In this document: positions 8,101 to 16,624 of the stretch, piece by piece | Layout of the letters: each line of letters opens with the position of its first letter | Numbering within the stretch: position 1 is the stretch's first letter | Assembly: GCA_036660175.1 (NCBI GenBank) | Contig: JAVXBD010000007.1 | Location: 1 to 35,499, forward strand | Reading direction: 5' to 3' | DNA length: 35,499 bases | Source: Christensenella sp036660175 | GTDB lineage: Bacteria > Bacillota > Clostridia > Christensenellales > Christensenellaceae | Translations under genes and position numbers: made by a program | Notes under the pieces: generated by a model | Database searches by the model: none | Seen by the model: the letters and a program-made list of their open reading frames with translations, nothing else | What the model was told of the DNA's origin: nothing

Positions 8101-8739
8101 CACTTCTAAGCGCTTGATGGCACGCACACGTTTTTGACCTGTGCAAGTTTTTAAATCTTCTCTAAGTTCTGTGGCATTTGCATCCAAATCTATTTGCTTA
8201 AGTAATACTTTAACCGCCTCAGCACCCATCCCCGCCTTAAACGAATCTTCGCCAAATCTGGACTGTGCCTCACGGTATTCTTTGTCCGTCAATAATTGTT
8301 TATATTCTAATGGTGTTTCGCCCACATCTGTTACAACAAATGCAGCAAAATACAAAATCTTCTCCAAGGAACGTGGTGACATATCAAGCAAAAGTCCCAT
8401 GCGGGACGGAATGCCCTTAAAATACCAAATATGCGAAACAGGAGCAGCAAGTTCAATATGTCCCATTCTTTCACGACGTACTTTTGAACGTGTTACTTCA
8501 ACTCCACATTTTTCACAAATGATTCCTTTATACCTAATTCTTTTATAGCGTCCGCAATGGCATTCCCAGTCCTTTTGAGGACCAAAAATTCTTTCGCAAA
8601 ACAAGCCGTCTTTTTCTGGTTTCAACGTACGATAGTTAATGGTTTCTGGTTTTTTTACTTCACCATGAGACCACTCACGCATCTTTTCTGGAGATGCCAG
8701 TCCTATCTGAATTGCATCAAAAGTGTTGAGTTCAAACAA
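5170..8739 (-). CDS. rpoC: DNA-directed RNA polymerase subunit beta'
   Basis: Beta' forms half of the RNA polymerase active site. The 1189-residue product matches the Bacillus-type length, without the large insertions of proteobacterial forms. The N-terminal zinc site is Cys60, Cys62, Cys75 and Cys78. The catalytic loop NADFDGD, which holds the Mg2+-binding aspartates, lies near residues 447-453. A second zinc site is visible in CKSEHGVCAKCYG. The start is a TTG codon at 8739, decided by a GGGAGGAG box six bases upstream and by the family N terminus FELNTFDAIQIGLASPEKMR. It follows rpoB after 98 bp and is surely cotranscribed. The C terminus ends in an Ile/Asp-rich stretch. Confidence 0.98.
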   Translation of the reverse strand: MFELNTFDAIQIGLASPEKMREWSHGEVKKPETINYRTLKPEKDGLFCERIFGPQKDWECHCGRYKRIRYKGIICEKCGVEVTRSKVRRERMGHIELAAPVSHIWYFKGIPSRMGLLLDMSPRSLEKILYFAAFVVTDVGETPLEYKQLLTDKEYREAQSRFGEDSFKAGMGAEAVKVLLKQIDLDANATELREDLKTCTGQKRVRAIKRLEVVEAFKKSGNKPEWIIMDVVPVIPPELRPMVQLDGGRFATSDLNDLYRRVINRNNRLFRLLQLRAPDIIVRNEKRMLQEAVDALIDNGRRGRPVTGPGNRPLKSLSDMLRGKQGRFRQNLLGKRVDYSGRSVIVVGPELKMYQCGLPKEMALELFKPFVMKKLVEDGLAHNIKSAKRMVEKARVEVWDILEEVIKGHPVLLNRAPTLHRLGIQAFEPILVEGKALKIHPLVCTAYNADFDGDQMAVHLPLSVEAQAEARFLMLAANNILKPQDGRPVVSPTQDMVIGSYYLTIHKEGAKGEGSIFASPDEAVLAYNTGNIELQAMVKVRVTKDVDGQMKTGIIETTTGRIIFNTAIPQGLGYMDRTKPENELKFEVDNLVDKKQLGKIVDLCYAHLGPTKTSFVLDEIKKIGFHYSTVGAITVSVSDIKIPPAKKVLIEEAEKQIVVIEKQYRRGLLTEKEKKDNAIKVWADTTNKVTDALINSLDKFNPIYMMANSGARGSINQIRQLAGMRGLMADPNGEIIEIPIRANFREGLTVLEFFISTHGARKGLADTALRTADSGYLTRRLVDVSHNVIVREVDCFENLGEQVQGMPITNLMNADGKTIIEPLEDRIRGRYTSKDVVDSKGNVIVKANEMITNIIADKITKAGIDTVYIRSVYTCKSEHGVCAKCYGANMATGNPVDIGEAVGVIAAQSIGEPGTQLTMRTFHTGGVAGGDITQGLPRVEELFEARKPRGLAVISEIAGTVTINDTHKKREITVANETGEAKTYLIPYGSRVTVVDGQSIVAGDELTEGSINPNDILKIKGVKGVQEYLLREVQIVYRSQGVEISDKHIEVIVRQMLKKCKIDDSGDATMLPGELVDIFRFDKENEQLIKDGHEPATASRVLLGITKASLSTNSFLSAASFQETTRVLTEAAIKGKIDPLLGLKENIIIGKLIPAGTGMKRYKNIDVISNVINEEIAAQIDADIVDIDI

Positions 8740-8805
8740 AGTAAACTCCTCCCTCTCTTTATATCTAAAATTTATTAAGTTCGTTACAATAGAATCTTTC
8801 TTGCA

Positions 8806-8822
8806 TGTATGGATTTACCATA
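8806..8822 (-). promoter_or_regulatory. Hairpin in the rpoB-rpoC gap
   Basis: A six-base-pair stem, GTATGG/CCATAC, with a five-base loop lies 15 bases after the rpoB stop codon. It can extend by three more pairs (TGC/GCA) past a two-base bulge. No U tract follows on the minus strand, so it is not a terminator. It may be an mRNA processing or stability element between the two polymerase genes. Confidence 0.35.
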
Positions 8823-8837
8823 CGCACATATTTCTCA

Positions 8838-11800
8838 TCAAATATCAAGATCATCATCTTTTTCAACTTCAAGATCTATGTCAGGTATAATATCTTCATC
8901 AAAATCATCAAATTCTATTTCATCTTCTTCCAGCAAGTTAATATCTGGTAAATCAAGCTCATCAATCGTTAAATCATCAATGTCTTCAATTACCATATCA
9001 CCCGCATCAAATTCGCCGTCTTCATCGGCAGGCAAATCTTCTGCCCCTGCAATATTAATATCCATATTAAGCGCCGTATCATCATCCGATTCTTTAAGAG
9101 CAATCTCGCCCCTATCCTCTGATAATACTTTAATATCCAGCCCTAAGCTCTGCATTTCTTTAATCAGAACCTTGAATGACTCAGGTACGCCTGGCTCTGG
9201 GATATTCTCGCCCTTAACAATAGACTCATATGTTTTAACACGTCCCACAACATCATCTGACTTTACAGTCAAAATTTCTTGCAGAGTATTTGCTGCACCA
9301 TATGCCTCTAATGCCCAAACTTCCATCTCTCCAAAACGCTGGCCGCCAAACTGTGCTTTTCCGCCAAGTGGCTGCTGCGTAACCAAAGAATAAGGGCCAG
9401 TGGATCTTGCATGGATTTTATCATCAACCAAATGGTGAAGTTTTAGGATATACATATATCCAACGGTAACTCTGTTTTCAAATGGCTCGCCACTGCGTCC
9501 ATCATAAAGCACTGTCTTTCCATCAGGTGCAAGCCCGCTTTTTACCAGTAATTCTTCAATGTCTTCCTCCGAAGCACCGTCAAATACTGGTGTTGCAACT
9601 TTAAATCCCAAAGCTTTTGCAGCCCTGCCAAGATGCACTTCAAGCACCTGCCCGATATTCATACGAGATGGAACACCCAAAGGATTAAGCACGATGTCAA
9701 GCGGTGTGCCGTCTGGCAAGAATGGCATATCTTCCATAGGCATAATACGAGAGATAACACCCTTGTTACCATGACGTCCTGCCATTTTATCGCCCACAGA
9801 TATTTTTCTTTTTTGTGCGATATATACACGCACCAGTTTGTTGACACCTGCCGTCAGTTCGTCTTTGTTTTCACGTGTAAACTCTTTGACATCTACAATC
9901 ACGCCGCCCTCTCCATGAGGAACACGCAGGGAAGTATCACGTACTTCACGTGCTTTTTCGCCAAAGATGGCACGAAGCAAACGTTCTTCAGCAGTCAGTT
10001 CTGTTTCACCTTTTGGTGTCACCTTGCCAACCAAAATATCTCCGCTGCGCACTTCTGCGCCAATGCGTACAACTCCTCGTGCGTCAAGATCCTTAAGAGC
10101 ATCTTCACCCACGTTTGGAATATCTCTTGTGATTTCTTCAGGCCCAAGCTTTGTATCACGTGCCTCAGACTCATATTCTGCAATATGCATAGAGGTAAAT
10201 ACATCATCTTTTACAAGACGCTCAGAAAGCAGCATGGCATCCTCGTAATTATAACCTTCCCAAGTCATAAAGCCGATGAGTACATTTTTGCCCAGCCCCA
10301 GCTCACCATGATCGGTAGACGGACCGTCCGCAATCACTTGTCCTTCTTCTATCCTTTGTCCCTGATATACAATCGGCAATTGATTGATACACGTTCCTTG
10401 GTTAGACCGTGCAAATTTTATCAGATTAAAAGCAGATTCCGTATTATCATCATTTGAAATTACAATTTTTTTGCCTGTAACACTTTTTACAACACCGCTT
10501 TTTTTAGCAATATTCAGCACCCCAGAGTCATAAGCTGCTTTGTATTCCATACCCGTTCCAACGATTGGAGATTCAGGGATAAGTAGCGGCACTGCCTGTC
10601 TTTGCATGTTAGAACCCATCAATGCACGGTTTGCATCATCATTCTCTAAAAACGGAATGAGCGACGTCGCAACCGAAACAAGCTGTTTAGGCGAAACATC
10701 CATTAAGTCTACTTCATTTCTGGAAACTTCGACAATTTGGTCACGTACACGGCACATAACACGTTCATGTACAAAAATTCCCTCATCATCAATCGGCTCG
10801 TTTGCCTGTGCAACAATCAAGTCTTCTTCCTGATCTGCCGTCATATACTGTACTTTTTCGGTAACCAAACCTCTTTTTTTATCAATCATACGGAACGGTG
10901 TTTCAATAAAACCGTACTCGTTGACTCTTGCATAAGTAGAAAGCGAACCAATCAGCCCAATGTTTGGGCCTTCTGGTGTTTCAATTGGGCACATGCGTCC
11001 ATAATGCGAATGATGCACGTCACGAACGTCAAAGCTTGCACGATCTCTGTTAAGTCCGCCAGGGCCTAATGCCGATAATCTTCTTTTATGCGTAAGCTCT
11101 GCTAATGGATTGGTTTGATCCATAAACTGCGAAAGCTGTGAAGAACCAAAAAATTCTTTGATAGATGCAGTAACTGGTCTGATGTTAATTAAGTTTGATG
11201 GTGTTGCAATATCCATATCCTGTATGGACATTCTTTCACGCACCACTCTTTCAAGCCTTGTAAGACCAACACGCAGCTGATTTTGCAAAAGCTCTCCCAC
11301 CGAACGCAGCCGTCTGTTTCCAAGATGGTCAATGTCGTCTGTCAGACCAATGCCATGCTTTAATCCCAGAAAATAGCTTACAGATGCAAACACATCATCT
11401 ACAATAATATGCTTAGGAATAAGAATCGCTAAGTTCTGAGCAATCTGTACCTTCAGTTCTTTTTTATCTTGTCCAAACTCGTCAATCAAGCTCTTAAGAG
11501 CAGGATAATAAACTTTTTCGTTGATGCCAGCATCTGCAGGATTAAAGTCAAGATGCTTTGATGCGTCAACAAAGCTATTTCCATGGACTCGTACCGTCTG
11601 CTCTCCAACCAGCACTTCTACCATGCTGATTCCAGCATTTTCAATGTCTTTTGCAAGCTTGAAGCTAATCATCTCACCCGCCGCACACAAAAGCTCGCCG
11701 GTATCTTCGTTGATGATATTGGATGCCGCTATATGATGCACAATTCGCTGTGAAATTGCCAGTTTTTTGTTGAATTTGTATCTTCCAACACGGGCAAGGT

Positions 11801-12590
11801 CATAGCGCTTAGAATCAAAAAACAACGATCCAATCAAGATGTTTGCACTTTCTACCGTCGGCGGTTCGCCTGGACGCAAGCGTTTATAAATCTCAATTAA
11901 CCCCTCATCTTTTGAAGACGTATTGTCTTTTTTAAGGGTAGCTTCGATATTTTCATCGTCGCCAAAGAAAGAACGAATGTCTGTATCGCTGCCCATGCCC
12001 ATGGCACGCAAAAAGACAGTAACGGGAAGTTTTCTCGTCCTGTCCACACGAATAAACATACAATCGTTTGAATCCGTTTCATATTCGAGCCAAGCACCAC
12101 GGTTTGGAATTACCGTTGTGCCAAATAAATCTTTACCAGTTTTATCTTTAGATTCACTATAATATACGCCAGGAGAACGAACAAGTTGCGAAACAATAAC
12201 ACGTTCAGCACCATTGATGATAAACGTACCTTTTTCGGTCATCAGTGGGAAATCTCCCATGAAAACTTCTTGCTCTTTTACTTCACCTGTTTCCTTATTA
12301 AAAAGGCGAACCTGCACTTTTAGGGGTGCAGCATAGTTGACGTCACGTTCTTTGCATTCTTCGACTTCATACTTCGGCGTATCTAAAATCCTATAATCCA
12401 CAAATTCAAGCACAAGATTTTCCGAGTAGTCGGTGATTGGGGAGATGTCTTTTAGTACGTCACCCAAACCCTCCTCTAAAAATCTTTTGTAAGAGTTTTT
12501 CTGGATTTCGATTAAGTCCGGCATATTAAGAACTTCTTTGATTTTCGAAAAGCTCATTCTCTTATTTGTTCCAAACTTAACTTCTTGCAT
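8838..12590 (-). CDS. rpoB: DNA-directed RNA polymerase subunit beta
   Basis: Beta forms the other half of the polymerase active site and is the rifampicin target. The 1250-residue product is slightly longer than the Bacillus subtilis protein. The rifampicin region at about residues 480-515 reads SSQLSQFMDQTNPLAELTHK and continues RRLSALGPGG. The positions known for resistance (the Gln, Asp, His and second Ser) are all wild type. The C terminus carries an 84-residue extension (about 1167-1250) in which about 39 residues are Asp or Glu and only one is Lys. A consensus promoter lies 184-212 bases upstream. The usual rplJ-rplL pair is not upstream; yacL is there instead, separated by a terminator, so rpoB begins its own transcript. 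Confidence 0.98.
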   Translation of the reverse strand: MQEVKFGTNKRMSFSKIKEVLNMPDLIEIQKNSYKRFLEEGLGDVLKDISPITDYSENLVLEFVDYRILDTPKYEVEECKERDVNYAAPLKVQVRLFNKETGEVKEQEVFMGDFPLMTEKGTFIINGAERVIVSQLVRSPGVYYSESKDKTGKDLFGTTVIPNRGAWLEYETDSNDCMFIRVDRTRKLPVTVFLRAMGMGSDTDIRSFFGDDENIEATLKKDNTSSKDEGLIEIYKRLRPGEPPTVESANILIGSLFFDSKRYDLARVGRYKFNKKLAISQRIVHHIAASNIINEDTGELLCAAGEMISFKLAKDIENAGISMVEVLVGEQTVRVHGNSFVDASKHLDFNPADAGINEKVYYPALKSLIDEFGQDKKELKVQIAQNLAILIPKHIIVDDVFASVSYFLGLKHGIGLTDDIDHLGNRRLRSVGELLQNQLRVGLTRLERVVRERMSIQDMDIATPSNLINIRPVTASIKEFFGSSQLSQFMDQTNPLAELTHKRRLSALGPGGLNRDRASFDVRDVHHSHYGRMCPIETPEGPNIGLIGSLSTYARVNEYGFIETPFRMIDKKRGLVTEKVQYMTADQEEDLIVAQANEPIDDEGIFVHERVMCRVRDQIVEVSRNEVDLMDVSPKQLVSVATSLIPFLENDDANRALMGSNMQRQAVPLLIPESPIVGTGMEYKAAYDSGVLNIAKKSGVVKSVTGKKIVISNDDNTESAFNLIKFARSNQGTCINQLPIVYQGQRIEEGQVIADGPSTDHGELGLGKNVLIGFMTWEGYNYEDAMLLSERLVKDDVFTSMHIAEYESEARDTKLGPEEITRDIPNVGEDALKDLDARGVVRIGAEVRSGDILVGKVTPKGETELTAEERLLRAIFGEKAREVRDTSLRVPHGEGGVIVDVKEFTRENKDELTAGVNKLVRVYIAQKRKISVGDKMAGRHGNKGVISRIMPMEDMPFLPDGTPLDIVLNPLGVPSRMNIGQVLEVHLGRAAKALGFKVATPVFDGASEEDIEELLVKSGLAPDGKTVLYDGRSGEPFENRVTVGYMYILKLHHLVDDKIHARSTGPYSLVTQQPLGGKAQFGGQRFGEMEVWALEAYGAANTLQEILTVKSDDVVGRVKTYESIVKGENIPEPGVPESFKVLIKEMQSLGLDIKVLSEDRGEIALKESDDDTALNMDINIAGAEDLPADEDGEFDAGDMVIEDIDDLTIDELDLPDINLLEEDEIEFDDFDEDIIPDIDLEVEKDDDLDI

Positions 12591-12842
12591 ACTTTACAAC
12601 AACTCCTATATTAAAATTAAAATTTTATTCCGTCTGTTTTTCGTGCTTTTGCACAATTATAAATCCTTTCATTGCTACCTTAGAAATCAGTAGAAACAAC
12701 AGCATTTAAGCGGCTTTGCGACTTAAAAATAAAGTCAATACACCACTATATAACTATGCTAATGCAGTTTACTATATTATCATAACTAATTCAAGATGTC
12801 AATAAATATTTTTTTATTTTTTTGGCGGATTATTTTCACCAT
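12591..12842 (-). other. rpoB leader and promoter region
   Basis: This gap between rpoB and the yacL terminator holds the rpoB promoter (12774-12802) and a predicted untranslated leader of about 175 bases. The leader can form weak stems, such as a GTGC/GCAC hairpin near 12643-12654 and a TTTAAG/CTTAAA pair enclosing 11 bases near 12705-12728. No coding frame is supported. In many bacteria rpoB is also controlled from a distant rplJ leader; that arrangement is absent here. Confidence 0.5.
12774..12802 (-). promoter_or_regulatory. Promoter of rpoB-rpoC
   Basis: A perfect TTGACA box (12797-12802) and a TATAAT-like TAATAT box (12774-12779) are spaced by exactly 17 bp. The preceding bases form A/T-rich tracts that could serve as an UP element. 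The site is downstream of the yacL terminator and is the only good promoter in the gap, so it most likely drives the whole rpoBC transcript. Confidence 0.85.
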
Positions 12843-12844
12843 TT

Positions 12845-12877
12845 TAAAAAAGAACAGTACGATTTTTCTCATACTGT
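12845..12877 (-). terminator. Intrinsic terminator after yacL
   Basis: On the minus strand a nine-base-pair stem (ACAGTATGA/TCGTACTGT, one G-U pair) with a six-base loop is followed by TTCTTTTTT. It starts 10 bases after the yacL stop codon. It should separate yacL transcription from the rpoB promoter that follows. Confidence 0.85.
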
Positions 12878-12886
12878 CCTCATCTT

Positions 12887-13978
12887 TTATTTCATCTTGG
12901 CAAAAACCATTCGTCCTGCGGCTGTTTGCAAGACACTTGTTACCACAACCTGCATCATTGTATCACTCATGCCCTTTGCACCGTCTACAACAATCATCGT
13001 ACCATCATCAAGGTACGCAATTCCTTGGTTTGCCTCTTTTCCGTCTTTCACGATATTCACCATCAGTTCTTCGCCCGTCATCAGTATCGGCTTTACCGCA
13101 TTGGCAAGCTCGTTGATGTTAAAGACTTCCACATCCTGCACCGCCGCAACCTTATTCAGATTATAATCATTTGTAACAACTTTTCCCTTCAGGTCTTTTG
13201 CAAGCTTTAGCAGTTTAATATCCACTTCCGCCACATCTTCATAATCCTTATCGGTAATCACCACGTGTATTTTGGGTTCTTTTTGCAAAGCATTTAAAAT
13301 ATCCAGCCCACGTCTGCCCCTCGTCCTTTTCATGGAATCACTGCTGTCTGCAATTCTTTGAAGCTCTCCAAGTACAAATTCAGGAACAGTTATATCGCCC
13401 TCAAACATACCCGTCTTGCAAATATCCAAAATTCGCCCATCAATAATCACGCTCGTATCCAGTATCTTTGGTGATACAGACGTCTGTGTTTTTGGCTCGC
13501 TTGATTTGCCTGTCTTTTTGTTATGCACAAAAGTAGCAAAGTCGTATTTTCGTTTTACACCAATGGACAATCCCACAGAACCGAAAATCAAATAAACCAC
13601 AATTGTAAGCGGAATAGAAACCCACGCAACTGGTATCAGCCCAATAATAATTGATATAAGTGCCGCCACAACAAGCCCAAGTATCAATCCAATCGTACCC
13701 GAAAGCAATGTCATTGACGGAGTTGCCGCAAATTTCTCTTCAAAGTTTTTTGTTCCTTTTTCAAAGGCTGTTGCAAATTTGTTGGATAATAAGAAAAAAA
13801 TAATTCCGAAAATAATTCCACTAGCGATATAAATTAAGAATACTACCCACGTTTGCAAAGTTGCCAAAAAGTCCACGCCCGAAAAATATCTAAAAAGGTT
13901 AAAACATAACAGAACAAGGGCTGGACCAACAATGATGCCGATTACTACAATAAATAATCGAAGCATTTTGTATAACAT
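12887..13978 (-). CDS. yacL: YacL-type membrane protein with PIN and TRAM domains
   Basis: The 363-residue protein has four predicted membrane segments (about 6-29, 43-64, 91-113 and 117-140). A PIN nuclease-fold domain begins KILDTSVIIDGRI near residue 171, and a TRAM-like RNA-binding domain fills the end (about 301-363). Acidic residues expected in the PIN active site are visible at D174, D180 and E205 and at D253 and D271. This architecture matches Bacillus subtilis YacL, a neighbour of radA there too. The start at 13978 is chosen because a GGGAGGTG box precedes it; the next ATG upstream overlaps that box. Its own promoter is likely in the radA-yacL gap. The substrate of this family is not known. 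Confidence 0.9.
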   Translation of the reverse strand: MLYKMLRLFIVVIGIIVGPALVLLCFNLFRYFSGVDFLATLQTWVVFLIYIASGIIFGIIFFLLSNKFATAFEKGTKNFEEKFAATPSMTLLSGTIGLILGLVVAALISIIIGLIPVAWVSIPLTIVVYLIFGSVGLSIGVKRKYDFATFVHNKKTGKSSEPKTQTSVSPKILDTSVIIDGRILDICKTGMFEGDITVPEFVLGELQRIADSSDSMKRTRGRRGLDILNALQKEPKIHVVITDKDYEDVAEVDIKLLKLAKDLKGKVVTNDYNLNKVAAVQDVEVFNINELANAVKPILMTGEELMVNIVKDGKEANQGIAYLDDGTMIVVDGAKGMSDTMMQVVVTSVLQTAAGRMVFAKMK

Positions 13979-14022
13979 GTACGCACCTCCCATTTTTTTA
14001 TTTGTAATGATTATACATTTCT

Positions 14023-14051
14023 ATTATACACATTTCTTTGTGTACTGTCTG
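14023..14051 (-). promoter_or_regulatory. Probable yacL promoter
   Basis: A perfect TATAAT box (14023-14028) has a weaker CAGACA box (14046-14051) 17 bp upstream on the minus strand. It lies about 45 bases before the yacL start. A second TATAAT sits closer to the gene without a good partner box. The yacL gene could also be reached by read-through from radA. Confidence 0.45.
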
Positions 14052-14073
14052 TGAACATTTTTTAAAAATTCAC

Positions 14074-15420
14074 TCAGAAAATCTTTGAAAGCACATCTGA
14101 AAGCGTGCTGACACCTTCTGTCTTGATTTTGCTGTTCATCCCCTTTTCCATGCTATAGCTCGGCACAAAAACACGTTTGATGCCCATTTTTGCACATTCT
14201 GCCACACGCTTTGAAAGCTGTGCCACATGCCGAATCTCTCCCGAAAGCCCAATCTCTCCTATAAAAGCAGTATCTCTTCCGATTGGAAGATTCCGAAAGG
14301 ATGATACAATTGAAACCGCAAGCGCCAAATCAGCAGCATGTTCCTGTATCTTAATGCCGCCTGCCACATTCATAAAAATATCTTGACTATACAATTTTAA
14401 ACCAATTTTCTTTTCCAAAACAGCACAAATCATGTACAGCCTATTAACATCCACCCCAGAGCATAATCTGCGTGGTATGGTCAGCTGCGTATGCGCACAC
14501 AAAGATTGAATCTCTAACAGCATCGGACGTGTTCCCTGTGTTGCTGCAAAAATTGCAACACCGTTTAAGTTCAGGTCATACGGTGACAGCATAGACGGAT
14601 TTTTCACTTCTATCATACCCAAATCACGCATCTCAAACACACCGATTTCATCTGTTGAACCAAAACGATTTTTGACCGCACGCAACACACGCAGATTTGA
14701 CGTGCGCTCTCCCTCAAAATAAAGCACCGTATCCACGATATGCTCAAGCACTCTTGGACCTGCAATTGCGCCTTCCTTTGTGACGTGGCCGATAATAAAG
14801 GTCGCCATATTCAGCGACTTTGCCTCGTGTGTCAGCCTTGCCGCACAGCCACGCACCTGTGCAACGCTGCCCGGTGCTGATGAAAGTTCTGCATCGTACA
14901 GTGTCTGAATGGAATCCACAATCAAAAACTTTGGCGAAAGATTTTCAATCCCTGCAAGGATACTGCCCACTTCCGTTTCCGCCATCAGATAAATATTTTC
15001 GTCAATCCCTAACCGCTGCGCTCTAAGTTTGATTTGTGAGGGAGATTCCTCCCCCGAAACATACAGTACACTTCCAAATTTTGTAAGGCATTTCGCAATT
15101 TGCAAAAAGAGCGTCGATTTTCCGATTCCTGGTTCTCCTCCCGCAAGAGCAACACTTCCTGGAACGATTCCGCCGCCCACTACCCGATCAAATTCTTCAA
15201 TACCTGTCTGATACCTTTTTTCTTCCATCATCGGAATTTTATCAAACGTATAGATTTTACCCGGTTCTGCCGAAACCCGCTGTTTTGCCGCAGCAACTTT
15301 TACAGGTGCCGCTTCTTCTATCATCGTATTCCAGCTTGCACACCCTGGGCATTTCCCCGACCACCGCACGTCCACATATCCGCATTCAGAACATACAAAC
15401 TGCGTCTTTGACTTTGCCAT
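14074..15420 (-). CDS. radA: DNA repair and recombination protein RadA (Sms)
   Basis: RadA is a RecA-like hexameric ATPase that drives branch migration and D-loop extension during recombination. The 448-residue product has the N-terminal zinc finger (Cys10, Cys13, Cys24, Cys27), a Walker A GEPGIGKS at 95-102, the RadA-specific KNRFGSTDE motif and a C-terminal Lon-protease-like domain. All parts appear intact. Its ATG starts one base beyond the stop of the upstream propeller-like gene, so the two are translationally coupled. In Bacillus subtilis radA is followed by disA and yacL; here yacL follows directly and disA is missing from this place. Confidence 0.97.
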   Translation of the reverse strand: MAKSKTQFVCSECGYVDVRWSGKCPGCASWNTMIEEAAPVKVAAAKQRVSAEPGKIYTFDKIPMMEEKRYQTGIEEFDRVVGGGIVPGSVALAGGEPGIGKSTLFLQIAKCLTKFGSVLYVSGEESPSQIKLRAQRLGIDENIYLMAETEVGSILAGIENLSPKFLIVDSIQTLYDAELSSAPGSVAQVRGCAARLTHEAKSLNMATFIIGHVTKEGAIAGPRVLEHIVDTVLYFEGERTSNLRVLRAVKNRFGSTDEIGVFEMRDLGMIEVKNPSMLSPYDLNLNGVAIFAATQGTRPMLLEIQSLCAHTQLTIPRRLCSGVDVNRLYMICAVLEKKIGLKLYSQDIFMNVAGGIKIQEHAADLALAVSIVSSFRNLPIGRDTAFIGEIGLSGEIRHVAQLSKRVAECAKMGIKRVFVPSYSMEKGMNSKIKTEGVSTLSDVLSKIF

Positions 15421-15421
15421 T

Positions 15422-16618
15422 CTATTCTTCTCCCGTCAATTCGTCTATGGTTGTATACATCACAATTTCATCTGCGACGCTCGCATCTGTCACATCATAA
15501 TAGCACACACCATTGCCCACTACAGATGCCAGTAAATTTTTCGTAATATCGGAGGTCAGCATCACCTGCTTGTTTGCTTTTGCATAAGCAATATGAATCC
15601 GATTATCCTTGGTATAAGCAACAAATCCATCACCAATATTATAATTGACCACATTTTCTGCAATTAGAACAGGCGGTCCGCCGTCTGTAGACAGCATTAG
15701 ATTTCCGCTGATAACATCTTTGCTTGTTGCAAAAACAATGTCTTTTCCGTTTGTTTTAGGCTCATAAACCTGCTTTCCAAAATCATAATTATCATATTTA
15801 GCTTCCTCTTCGCCAAAAGCCACACGTTTAAGCACACCCTCTCCGTCTTTGTTATACTCTGCCCATACCATGTCGTATGGCGAAATATCAACCGCACTGT
15901 TGCCCACTGTTGTTTCGTATAATTTCACAGTAGTCGCCTCACGTTTTGCAACATCGTATACATATAGCCTCTGCGTTGTATCTCCTGCCCACTGCATAAA
16001 TGCCAAATAATTTCCAGATATGCTTAATGCAGGCATTGCATAGGCATATTCTTTGATAACAAACTGTTCTTCTTTTTCTATGTCATATCCTACAATGCGT
16101 CCGCCGCCATTGGTCATGCTATCAATCCATACCGCCAAATTGCCCGAAAGCACAGGGGACAATAAATTATCGTATTTTTTTTCTACATTCGGCAGCACCC
16201 TTGCAGTTTTATCGGCAGTGTGATACAGCACAACTGCATCCAGTTGAAAACTATTTTTTCTTTCTTTTCTGGTGGTAAAGATAATATTTTGACCGTCAAT
16301 ATACGGCTCATTTTTTACATTTACTTTAAAATCCATGTCTTCAATAAAAATCTCGGACGCTTCACTGTTCTTTTCCACAACAAAATTTTCATTTAGTTCA
16401 AAGTTTGCTTCAATTTTTGGCTGATACCGCTGGGAGGGATCAACCCCTTTCACCAAATCTTCAATCAACGGAAATCCAAAAAAAATCATCGCAAGAACCC
16501 CTATCGCAACTCCTACGATAAGAATAATAAATTTGATAGCTGGCACAGCGTTGCTGAATTTTACACGCCGCACCCCCATCGGTCTTCTGATTGTTGTTCT
16601 TCCTTTATGTTTTCTCAT
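15422..16618 (-). CDS. Membrane-anchored propeller-like protein of unknown function
   Basis: I do not recognise the family. The 398-residue protein has a very basic N terminus, one hydrophobic segment (about 26-50) and a large C-terminal region that should lie outside the membrane. That region repeats a pattern of short beta strands, with phrases such as NLAVWIDS, NYLAFMQWAGD, YDMVWAEYNKDG, KDIVFAT and GFVAYTKDN at roughly regular spacing. This suggests a TolB- or WD40-like beta-propeller. No cysteine or enzyme motif stands out. It is squeezed between ispDF (6 bp upstream) and radA (1 bp downstream), so it is made with them. A cell-envelope sensing or scaffolding role is possible, but this is inference. 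Confidence 0.75.
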   Translation of the reverse strand: MRKHKGRTTIRRPMGVRRVKFSNAVPAIKFIILIVGVAIGVLAMIFFGFPLIEDLVKGVDPSQRYQPKIEANFELNENFVVEKNSEASEIFIEDMDFKVNVKNEPYIDGQNIIFTTRKERKNSFQLDAVVLYHTADKTARVLPNVEKKYDNLLSPVLSGNLAVWIDSMTNGGGRIVGYDIEKEEQFVIKEYAYAMPALSISGNYLAFMQWAGDTTQRLYVYDVAKREATTVKLYETTVGNSAVDISPYDMVWAEYNKDGEGVLKRVAFGEEEAKYDNYDFGKQVYEPKTNGKDIVFATSKDVISGNLMLSTDGGPPVLIAENVVNYNIGDGFVAYTKDNRIHIAYAKANKQVMLTSDITKNLLASVVGNGVCYYDVTDASVADEIVMYTTIDELTGEE

Positions 16619-16624
16619 AGTTCC

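Noticed and set aside
8809..9393. 194-codon plus-strand frame rich in Ser
   Set aside because: It is the antisense of the acidic RpoB tail; Asp/Glu codons read backwards give Ser-rich frames.
13979..13993. Upstream ATG for yacL
   Set aside because: It overlaps the ribosome binding site of the next ATG (13978), which gives the expected hydrophobic N terminus.
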